This document shows positions 55,650 to 64,000 of a stretch of 64,000 nt of DNA, one piece after another. Each line of letters opens with the position of its first letter. Positions within the stretch are counted from its first letter, which is position 1. The translations under genes and the position numbers were made by a program. The DNA is from Tethya wilhelma (Eukaryota > Porifera > Demospongiae > Tethyida > Tethyidae), in contig CAXIPT010000012.1 of the NCBI GenBank assembly GCA_964030475.1, positions 358,123-422,122 on the forward strand, given 5' to 3'. Under the pieces are notes generated by a model. That model was given only the letters and a program-made list of their open reading frames with translations, did no database searches and was not told the origin of the DNA.

Positions 55650-56110
55650 GTACATGGTATCTTATCTTCTNCTCTACTATGCAGATGCTAGCCACTCCTA
55701 CGAACCCAGAGATCTTCATATTCTTCATCTGGGAGTTAACATGGTCCACTGTCAAAAACATGGTCTCACCAGACACTTTCTCATTGGGTGACCCTAAGAG
55801 TCTCTACTATGCAGATGCTAGCCACTCCTACGAACCCAGAGATCTTCATATTCTTCATCTGGGAGTTAACATGGTCCACTGAGTATGTAGTCACGCTAAA
55901 CTATCTCAACAAGTGGCAACACCAAAACCGTAATGCTCAAGTAGGAGACTTATTTCTTCTCCAAAAAGACAGCACAGTGCCTGCCAAATGGCCCCTAGCC
56001 AGAGTGGTGGCAGTCCATCCAGGGAAAGACAATTATGTTCGAGTTGCTACATGCAGTCAAGACACAGTCTGGAACCCTGTGACAAAGCTGGCTTCATACT
56101 AGATGTAGAA
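55650..56110 (+). pseudogene. BEL/Pao integrase C-terminal (DUF5641-type) fragment
   Basis: The frame reads NKWQHQNRNAQVGDLFLLQK then WPLARVVAVHPGKDNYVRVA and ...WNPVTKLASY, ending in TAG near 56100. This is the VGDLVL----PP--WPL-RV---HPG-DG-VRV pattern of the DUF5641 tail of BEL/Pao polyproteins. Immediately upstream a 128-bp stretch (TCTACTATGCAGATGCTAGCC...) is tandemly duplicated (55673-55799 and 55801-55880), starting at an ambiguous base at 55671. A degenerate inverted copy lies at 40806-41170. Confidence 0.75.
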
Positions 56111-56115
56111 TCAAG

Positions 56116-56946
56116 CTGAGCTATTCACTACACAGTAAAATATGGGTGCTATAGTTACACTCAAAAGAGCTGTAGTTTATATGTCCCAGGAGTGACTCTC
56201 AGCTCAGAGGCAGTATTTACTCTTATATGAGGTGTAGTCCTTACACTTAAATAGGTGTTAATAATACTATAATGAAGTGAATTTGACACATGTAATGGTG
56301 TTAGGTTAACACAATGAATACAATACAGTGTACTACAAAAGTGTTCAAAAATAATGCAAAACATCATAATGATTATTGTACAACAATAACTTGATACAGG
56401 TATATGCATAAAGAGTTATGAAGCTAAGTAAATTACTAATACTTAACTATAATACAGCTATAGATATGTTTAGCTTTAGCAAAGTCACTCTTTTTGCGTT
56501 TCAATGGCACTGATAACTCCTACAGCACTTGCTGGCAGTTTCTTAGCATTATTCAGCCCAATACAGAATTTTTTGAGAAACTTACAAACCACCTGTGTTT
56601 GAGGTGGATATTCAATGTTGAATATGTAGTGGTAGGCGAGTAGTGTGGTTACAGCAGAGGAAATTTTGTGAGGGCGAATGGCTGCAGCTGATTCTCACAC
56701 ACAATGAACAGCTGTGTCAGGTGCAGAATGTCATCCCCTGTCCCAATGATGTAGGGGGAAGAAGTAGCTTGCTTGCGAATGACACTCTGAATATCTTTAT
56801 CTTGCTAGATGTAAATGGAATAATATTGGAATGGGTATTATCCATATTACTAAACAATGTATCATTCATGATGTATACAGAAACGTACCGTATAGCGGGA
56901 AATTTTCATGGGGGAAAATTTTTTGCGCTGTTGTCTTGAATAGAAA
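56116..56946 (-). pseudogene. SAMD3-like, copy C (last exon only, inverted)
   Basis: Reverse complement of copy A from its 3' flank to inside the intronic MITE. The final exon corresponds to 56804-56485. It has 320 bp where copy A has 321, because a base is lost in CACAAAATTTCC, so the frame is broken. Homology ends at 56946 inside the MITE (GAATAGAAA), where the DSL-like gene begins. Confidence 0.85.
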
Positions 56947-57809
56947 GTCTGACAGAACTCTCCAGTGAAGCCTGGGTCACAGGAACAAAAGCTACTATTG
57001 CACTGTGTACAGTCAGGTCCATAGTAGTTCTCAGCACATGCCACTCTGAAACTCAGCTCAACTTGTGCATTGTTGAATCTCCCAGTGTAAGTGGTATGAT
57101 TCATTGATGCTCCAACTGGAATGTCAATATCAATAGCTAGCGTATCGATCAAATCATCAGGATCATCTTCATCAAAGTCCCTATCTTTGAACTCGATGTA
57201 GAACTGGGTACCAACCTGTAAACATTGCATATAGTTATAGCATAGTTGTATACATGAATCACATGAATTCTGCATGCATGGGCCTAAATGATTCAGATTA
57301 TGGTTATAGAATGTGGACTGACTTACCCATTGATATCCTCTAAAAATGACTGGATTCATTCGTATTCCAAACACAGCATCACGAAAAGAGACTCCATCAG
57401 TGTTCTGGATTGAATTATTCATTCGGTTTATCTCCATTCCTGGACATCCACGACTATCACTGGGGGTGTTTAGCGATCGTTCATGACAGAAGGTAAAGTA
57501 CATGTCACACTGTCTTGAGCTACACTCTTCTCCAGCTGTAGAGTTGTTATCACAGCAACCACCACTGACTGTGGTGGCATTGGAAAGGTTACACTCTTCA
57601 CATCTCTGGTTGGGGTTGTCAAAACGAAAGAATTCCACTTCTAGCTCATAGTCACCATTCACAGCTGCTTGCATAAACACCTGCACAGCCAAAAAATTCA
57701 GATAATGAAGAAAGTAAGTTGTAGGTCAAGGTAACCGCTATGCAACTACTAACTGTACCATGAACAGGAGTGATATAAATCCTGTCCACCTCACTGCCAG
57801 GTTTGCCAT
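56947..57809 (-). CDS. Notch-ligand-like (MNNL/DSL) secreted or membrane protein, 3' truncated
   Basis: Exon 1 (57809-57759) encodes a signal peptide (MANLAVRWTGFISLLFM). Exon 2 (57680-57327) and exon 3 (57215 to the break at 56947) follow in phase 0 with GT/AG borders. Residues 18-100 have the N-terminal Notch-ligand pattern: GDYELEVEFFRFDNP, then GGCCD...CDMYFTFC. An acidic stretch (DRDFDEDDPDDLID) precedes FRVACAENYYGPDC, the start signature of a DSL domain, followed by CSCDPGFTGEFC of an EGF-like module. The usual EGF array, transmembrane helix and tail are missing: at 56946 the frame runs into a MITE half and would add about 27 unrelated residues before stopping at 56862. In animals such ligands signal at cell contacts through Notch. 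Sponges have many such genes, so orthology to Delta or Jagged is not claimed. Confidence 0.75.
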
Positions 57810-58284
57810 GTGTATTCTCTTCAATTGCTCTGTCCGGGCGTGAATGGTCGAGTGTAGAATCATCTAAATAACTTGTACTGATACACGATGAAGAGTTATA
57901 GCCACGCCTCTATAATTATGATTAGCACGCTCGTTTGGTAAAGATCGCCGGAAAGCATCTCCGATACCACGCATGCGCACAAGATTAGAGCGAAGCAACG
58001 TACAAACTTACAAAGAGCAGTAATATCAAAATTCACTCTGGGATGGCATGTAAGAATGAATTGCTGCTGGTTATTTATTTCAAGTAATTTAATTACTGAA
58101 TTGAAATGTCATTTAACATGATGGAGTTAATTGACTACCATAATAATAACATTATAACGATTAATATTGGATTAAGTATGGCATTAGTAGCATAACAAGA
58201 TAGTTCTTTACTATAACGAATATGCTATACCTATACAAAGATGCGATTGCATTACTAACAGATATTGTGTGTTGTGAATATTTT
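57810..58284. other. Intergenic region upstream of the DSL-like gene
   Basis: Should hold the promoter of the minus-strand DSL-like gene. No clear TATA box within 100 bp; AT-rich beyond 58050. Nothing else seen. Confidence 0.5.
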
Positions 58285-58717
58285 TCATGCTGGCTCTTGA
58301 TAACAGTGTTCTTCCATGTCCCTATCAGCACCTGGTGTACTCATTGACTCTGAGCAACTGCTAGAAGTTTTGCTGTGTTCACCATCTTTCTCATAATCCT
58401 TTCCATATCTCTTATCACGATCGCTCTTACTCTCCAGTGTGGCATAGACTGGGCCCACATCAGCGTACATTTCAAAACTATTGAGTTGATCTGGGATATC
58501 TGCGTAGATGGGGGTTGAACTTCGAGTCGATAGGCCTTGGTCTGGTTCGGACAAGTTAAGGTTGTCATCAAACAAGGGATTGTGGAATTTTGTTTCAAAT
58601 TTGTGTTCTGGAGGGAATGAATTTTGTCTCAGTTGAGTGGTGTTCATATAGAAACGAGTTCCACCTGTCGATTCGGCTTGATTGGGTTGTTGATTGTGAG
58701 TGGGAGGTTGTTGACCT
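58285..58717 (-). CDS. Cytoplasmic-tail exon of a receptor-like protein (5' missing)
   Basis: The exon follows an acceptor (...NCACAG) at 58718 and runs to a TAG/TGA-type stop at 58285, about 144 residues. It is polar and lacks a membrane segment. Tyr motifs typical of receptor tails are visible: FHNPLFDD, STPIYADIP, FEMYADVGP and VYATLE, plus a Ser-rich end. The tail style suits EGF/DSL-type transmembrane proteins. On the same strand it lies upstream of the DSL-like start, so it would be the end of a preceding tandem gene. Its other exons are not present: an N lies at 58722 and an opposite-strand gene begins by 58831. Confidence 0.55.
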
Positions 58718-58830
58718 GTGNGTAATATATCTTTCGTGTGTTTGAGCTCAATAAAGAGATTTGATATTAAACCTGTTGAACTGATAGCTAGAAGTTGAAC
58801 AAACACAACAGAAGGGTTGTGTCGTGATAG

Positions 58831-60487
58831 TGGGACTGTATGCTTTCTTCTTGTTTGAGTTCCTTCTCCACACTTGGATTGCTCACATTCACAACCATGG
58901 TGAAGAGTCTAGTGAGACTACACTTGTTCACGATACTAAAGGTGATGATAATGTGAACGGGGTGAACTGCACTGAACCAGAGGTCACATTTCCTCATGGA
59001 GAGTGCAAGGATTCAGACGAACCAAGTGGATCTATATTGCATCCCAGTGTAAATGATGTTGACAGCTTATATAGGCACTCAGACTTCTAAGGTGTGTTAT
59101 GTATAGTATACATTGTACATGTCACTTTAGTTTGTGTTCTAAGTAATCAACTACATCATCTGGAAGTTACTTTTAGCTAAAAGTAACTTCCAGATGATGT
59201 AGTTTTTAATCTTATGTGGCACTATACAAAGCTATGCATGCTATGTAGCTAGTTTTTAATCTTATGTGGCACTATACAAAGCTACTATAGTAGCTTTGTA
59301 TAGATTAAAAATCAATGCATGGCATACTCAAACTCCCAAACTCACCATAATTATTATTCATCCATTATTATTCTGACCGACACAGAAATCTTATCCAAAG
59401 AAGTTTTGCAACTACATTATGAACATCAAGCCTCTTGCTTGGATGATTCTGCTGGGAGATGGTGTTCACAACTTTGCTGATGGTCTGGCATTGGGAGCTG
59501 CAATATCTGAGAGCCTTTCCCTGGGAATTGGAACCATGATAGCTATCATCTTTCATGAAATTCCCCATGAAGTTGGTATGTGCTATGTTAAATGATTGTG
59601 TGATGTGTTTATTATTATCTTAATTGGCAATATTGCATAACAGGTGATTTGTCATCTTGCTCTCCACTGGAATGGCGTGGTATGCTGCTCTTGTTTTCAA
59701 CTTCATCTCTGCTTTGGTTTCTGTTCTTGGATTTTTTATTGGAGTGGCTGTAAGTAAACAGAGTGCTGAAGCCAATGAGTGGATACTGGCAGCAGCTGCT
59801 GGTCTATTCCTCTACATTGCCCTCGTTGATCTGGTGAGTTTTCAAACTTGTAACTATAGGCCTGCAGGTATAATAATTATCTATAATTCCGAGCGAAGCG
59901 AGGCTATACCCAGGTTGAATTGAGAAAAGTGGTGGTTGTGGTAGTGGTGGTAATGTTTGGGCAAGATTTGAAAGTCGCTCTAAGCCGCTCTAGCTTCAAG
60001 TTTAGCCGGAATAACTTCATGTGCTCACTTACCTCGAAGGTAGGACTGTCTACGTTCTTTGTATAAATCAAATTTCTGCTTTTAGCCGGTTTAAATTTCT
60101 GCATGGGTGCCAGCACGATTTGCCTGAATTTAGTTTTTGAAATTGACGACCCAAGACAATCTTCAAACTTCGATTTGCTTCAAATCTACGCTGAATAACT
60201 TCGTGCATGCACTAACTATGACTGTAAAACTGTTCAAGTTAGCTTGATAAGTCAAATTTTTGCTTCTAGCTGGTTTTCTAGACGCCAGCCCAAAATGAAC
60301 TGAATTGTGTTTTCGAAACTGACGACCCTGACTTTGTTCTAAATACATGAAAACAAAGCAACAGATAAAAGAAAAAGGCGTGCACGCTGCGCTGAGCGAG
60401 AATTTGCACCATGTGTACCCTAGTAGTGTATAATAGTATATTACTGAAAAAAATGTGTCTATACACACTCCATCACTTAACTTAAAA

Positions 60488-60522
<35 letters not shown>

Positions 60523-60669
60523 CTCCCTGAACTGATCCACCTCAAGCAAAAAGGTTGCCTACGTTGGGGGCTGCTGTTGATGATCAACATTGGCTTTTTG
60601 ATTTCATTTGTTGTTCTCCTGCTCCTTGCGATCTATGAAGATCAGCTGAATGACTTGGTAGATGTTTGA
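58831..60669 (+). CDS. ZIP zinc transporter (SLC39A, LIV-1 type), 5' partial, one frameshift
   Basis: Exons are about 58831-59090, 59387-59575, 59644-59833 and 60523-60669 (stop TGA). The first encodes a membrane helix, LYAFFLFEFLLHTW, then a His-containing cytosolic loop (HIHNHGEE) and an acidic stretch. It ends at a TAA before the putative donor, so its 3' border is uncertain. The second carries the zinc-binding signatures HNFADGLALGAA and HEIPHEVG. The third has helices WYAALVFNFISALVSVLGFF and EANEWILAAAAGLFLYIALVDL. The last has LPELI and the final helix (LLLMINIGFLISFVVLLLLAIY). At 59646-59651 one base is missing (GATTTG where the helix needs one more T), so exon 3 is out of frame with exon 2. 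This is either a mutation or a sequencing error. The protein would import zinc or similar metal across plasma or organelle membranes. N-terminal exons are absent beyond the N at 58722. Confidence 0.8.
59142..59312. repeat. Cluster of perfect hairpins in ZIP intron
   Basis: ACTACATCATCTGGAAGTTAC...GTAACTTCCAGATGATGTAGT forms a stem of over 25 bp with almost no loop. TTTTTAATCTTATGTGGCAC then TATACAAAGCTA is duplicated twice (59203-59235 and 59251-59284). The second copy runs into CTATACAAAGCTACTATAGTAGCTTTGTATAG, another perfect palindrome. Confidence 0.9.
60485..60522. repeat. (AC)n abutting the last ZIP splice acceptor
   Basis: The AC tract replaces the usual pyrimidine tract directly before the AG at 60521-60522. 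It may weaken the acceptor. Confidence 0.85.
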
Positions 60670-61605
60670 GTTGAGTTGGGTTATTTTTGACATGTACACT
60701 ATACATGTAAGTAACTACTGGCTCTAACTGTTTATTATGCGTTAGCATTATCATTTTGCATGCAGTTTACATGACAACATAAGTATTACTGGTATACAAT
60801 TATACTTTTATATAATTGTATGAAAAAAATTAATGTTATCTACATGTCATTGTGTGAAGTTCAAACTTGCATGAAAACAGTGATTGAGTAAAGCGCACAC
60901 CCCGCTGCTGCCCCAACTATATGCCAATAATTAATCAGGTCGACTGCTTTGTAGACAGAAACCAGGGAATTCAATGGTTGCCCCATATAATCCCACTGTA
61001 CAACTTATTAAAGCTTTGTTAAAAATGAATGTGACATTGTTTTAACTAGTAATTTGTGTCAGAAGACCAAATAGTTTATGATTAGGTGTAGAATACTTGT
61101 TTACATACACCATTCAAGGTTGAAATTCGATATTTGCTGAGGCACACGCCCACTCATTCATGTGACCAGCATCAACTTTCGGTGAACTTAGCCATAATAT
61201 TATCTGATACGGAATGCTTCGGGACCTTGGTGCAGCACAACGTATCTTCACGTCTTCATGCAGATTCCACACACTTTTGCCTCCATAATAATAATTATAC
61301 ATATGCAGGTAAAGCATGGTGGTAAATACAGCTAAGTCCTGACTTTGGCAAAATTTCACAATAAATCTTGCATAAATTGCCAGGTCATGTGCAAGAGCTA
61401 AAGTTTACGAGACATATGCATGTTGATAAATGCCAAACCACAATTAAGACAAATTTTCATACATTGTCAATTCAATTTGTCAAACTGTTAAGTAATCTGA
61501 ATATAATTCTAGCATTAATTTATAAATCAGCTAGTTGTACAAGACAGATTTAATTTTACTTTATTTCACAATAAATTCAAAGTTAATTCAATTCTCACTG
61601 TTGGG
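60670..61605. other. Convergent intergenic region
   Basis: Lies between the 3' ends of the ZIP and laminin-G genes. Nothing coding was recognised. On the minus strand AATAAA (plus TTTATT at about 61560-61565) is a plausible poly(A) signal for the laminin-G gene, about 40 bp past its stop. Confidence 0.6.
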
Positions 61606-63935
61606 TTAGTTGCTTGGACAGAAGCCAAGAAGCACCTCTTCCTTAGTAGCAGTGGAAGAGGACATTTCATTGTTGATAATAAGATCCTGGATACAACCAG
61701 AGAACCCTGGAGGAGTTCCATCGGGATCAACATCGTCACTCAACAAAAATGAGAAGAGATTTGAACCTTCAGAAATCTTCAATCCTCCTACAAAAAAATA
61801 GTAAGATACGATAACACAAAGAACATACAACTGTTATCGAATATGACCTTTGACCCCTAACACAATACTATACAGAAGGGAAAATGCACTTCACTGCCTA
61901 TCAGCCATGTTACCCATGTGAGAAAGCTGTATTGGTTGTGTAACCCACGGGACAAACTACTACTTTTTTTGTGAGATTGCCATGGGCATGCCACACAAGA
62001 GATTTGTCATATATACTGCTAAACGTTCTCAGTGTTTTCATTTCCTAGCCCCTTCCTCTAAACATAATAAGGAAATGGAATAAAATCTAACGTTACATTA
62101 CTTAATTTTCAATACCTGGGATATTTCCAATAGTAAGCTGACACTCTGATCCGATAGACAGCAAGGGTGCTGATATTTTAACCATCTCAAAATTCTCATC
62201 TTGACTTGCTAGTGTCACAATGATAGTGTTACTATCAGCTGTAAAACTCAAGCTGTGATACTCTGAGTCACACACAGACCTGTTGCCGAGAGTATAGCTT
62301 CTAGTGGAATCATTGAAGTTAGACACAATCAGCTAAGAAAAAAAGACATACACTTGTTGAGCAGTGTTATGGTTCGACATTATGGCAAGGAACAATTATT
62401 ATTATTCTAACGAACAACATGCAACACTAATTCATTTTCAGTCATAATAGTATGGATTAAATAGCCAATGAACACTTAAGATTGCACTTTAAATTATAGA
62501 TTTAGCTATTTCCATCTGGTTAGATTTTGCTGCTGAAACTGAGTTGAAAATGAGATTCATAATAATAATGCCAGACAACACTTGTTTTTGGAACGTACTT
62601 ATAGCTAACTTTTGATTTGTAAGGCATAGCAAGCTGGTGATAAGATTATGTCATTACTCAGTGTAGTTAGACCGAAGTCACCTAGTTAGACCTGGTGATA
62701 AGATTATGTCATTACTCAGTGTAGTTAGACCGAGTCACCTAGTTAGACCGAAAGAAATGGACTACCATGAATACCTGATCAGCTAACTCCATGTATTTTA
62801 AACTCTCACCTCTTGTACAGTTAGTAAGGTACCACAATGATGTCTCTGCAGTCTATGCCGGCTCATAACACACATGATTCTACATATATACGTAGCACGA
62901 GATCTCGAGCTGTGCGCGCGCACGTGTTTCGTATATTATGGTAAGGATCATCACGATCATGAGCATGCAGCGCAGCTAGCTTGTTTCAAACTGGAACAAT
63001 TTTTGCCAAATTGGCCCCGTTTTCATCCGGTGTTCATGACGTATAATTGGATTTTACTTCCGCAATTATTGGCAAACCGGAACAATTTTTGCCCGTTTTC
63101 ATCCGGTTTTGATGATGTGTAATTGGATTTTACTTCCACAATTTTTGGCCCTGCAAGATTACACTGCCTCGCGCTAAGGCGCTCGGCAATCACACAAAGC
63201 ACACACTATAGCCACTGTTTTAGTACGTACAAACCTACCATTCCATTGAAAAGGCCCACAGCTGCAATAGGGCTAAGCTCTTCATCATTGTCAGTCAATA
63301 TCATGAGTAGACCATTGTCAAGGAGAGACTTGAAACTGAGTGCCACGGAAACATTCTCACAAGACACAACCTCCCCTACAATAATAAAAATATAAAAATA
63401 ACGTAATCACATTAGGCTAATTAATGGTTCAAATTTATGCACAAGTGCACTCACTTGATTGTAATATTTTTGTACGGTTGATGAACTTACCAATTCTACT
63501 GATTCCTGTAAATCCCAAACCAGGTTCTGTGGAGTTGTAGCAAGGTGTTTCAGTCCTAACTTCACTATAGAGTCGAACAGTTGTGCAATACTGAATCAGA
63601 GTTCTAGTTACTACTTTAATTTCCACCAACTTACTCAAATCCACTGGAATCACCATTGACAGCTAGATCACCAATGCACCCAACAAAGCTCTGAATCTGC
63701 AGTGATTATGAATACTAGGAATTAGTCGAGTACAATGTCTACACACATACATATAACAACCACAACCACGTACCTTGTTACCACTAGAGTCAGCTATTAT
63801 TCCAAATGCTATTGGCAATTGTGGGGTAAAGAATGGGACATCGGAGAATGTAGTCTGTAGAGATGGCATCATTGTCTCTCCTTCTACCAGTAAGGAACAT
63901 GTTAATAATGATGACTCCACTTCACATCTGATTTC
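61606..63935 (-). CDS. Laminin-G domain protein, 5' partial (six exons)
   Basis: Exons 63935-63774, 63696-63635, 63564-63491, 63375-63239, 62332-62116 and 61787-61606 join in consistent phase and end at TAA. The first three give the second half of one laminin-G domain (IAFGIIADSSGNK, then SFVGCIGDLAVNG) and a linker with PCYNSTEPGLGF. The last three give a second domain: VALSFKSLLDNGLLMIL, then SLSFTADSNTIIVTLASQ, then GGLKISEG and GFSGCIQDLIIN. Paired C-terminal LG domains are usual in secreted or adhesion proteins (Gas6/protein S, laminin alpha, agrin, neurexin-like), where they bind receptors or glycans. The protein ends shortly after the last domain, without a membrane helix, so it may be secreted. 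The 5' part lies beyond the window. The intron between exons 2 and 3 is only about 70 bp. A tandem 58-bp repeat and an ~80-bp repeat sit in other introns. Confidence 0.8.
62636..62755. repeat. 58-bp tandem duplication in laminin-G intron
   Basis: GGTGATAAGATTATGTCATT...TAGTTAGACC occurs twice in a row. Confidence 0.9.
62985..63150. repeat. ~80-bp tandem duplication in laminin-G intron
   Basis: GGAACAATTTTTGCC...CCGTTTTCATCCGGT...GTATAATTGGATTTTACTTCC is repeated twice with a few differences. Confidence 0.85.
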
Positions 63936-64000
63936 CTAAAATAGAAAAATGAGGAGGATTCAGCCTTGTAAATAAAACTAAATGCAAATACAAATCTAAT

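Overview
The window is eukaryotic DNA: spliced genes with GT/AG introns, AT-rich spacers, microsatellites and a very dense load of transposable elements. The cell-surface genes at the right end (a Notch-ligand-like MNNL/DSL protein, a LIV-1-type ZIP zinc transporter and a laminin-G protein) make it metazoan. Short introns, many SAMD3-like and transposon-derived genes and the mix of DIRS, Crypton, Ty3/gypsy, BEL/Pao, pogo-like and EnSpm-like elements suggest an early-branching animal, most likely a demosponge of the Amphimedon type. That assignment is inference from memory, not a database match.

Layout. 1-7.35 kb: repeats, then a minus-strand retroelement block in which a Ty3/gypsy gag-pol (with LTR and a primer-binding site matching tRNA-Ser) joins a DIRS-type RNase H/tyrosine recombinase at a single ambiguous base (3443). 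7.35-9.1 kb: a Crypton-like tyrosine recombinase relic ending at a large palindrome. 9.1-12.7 kb: a ~360-bp tandem satellite and a foldback element whose apex holds two other inverted-repeat elements. 13.2-15.1 kb: a six-exon SAMD3-like gene (copy A), after a 100-N gap. 15-27 kb: mostly non-coding, with a second palindrome, MITEs, TG minisatellites, a second satellite array in the opposite orientation, a 1.24-kb TIR element with a 7-bp target duplication, and a candidate promoter or LTR near 26.4 kb. 27.5-29.8 and 33.1-35.4 kb: a direct 2.3-kb segmental duplication carrying a MITE with palindromic ends. Between the two copies is a broken minus-strand transposase-like gene with features that recall the RAG1/Transib core. 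35.7-41.2 kb: SAMD3-like copy B, split by a 3.09-kb pogo-like transposon that carries a transposase (with an internal 87-bp inversion) plus HIRAN and Ulp1-like genes. 42.8-55.2 kb: further MITEs, an EnSpm-like (DUF4218-type) relic, a 37-bp minisatellite interrupted by a TIR element, and a LINE-like fragment. 55.6-56.9 kb: a BEL/Pao tail and inverted SAMD3-like copy C, which abuts and truncates the DSL-like gene. 56.9-64 kb: host-like genes (DSL-like N-terminal half, a receptor cytoplasmic tail, ZIP transporter 3' half, laminin-G protein).

No operon-like cooperation is visible. What unifies the window is rearrangement: one host-like gene exists in three copies. The copies share an intronic MITE, so their relative ages can be ordered; one acquired a transposon at a TA site still seen empty in another copy, and one forms a breakpoint that cut a developmental-type gene. 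Several single Ns sit on structural discontinuities, so some junctions may be assembly joins rather than biology.
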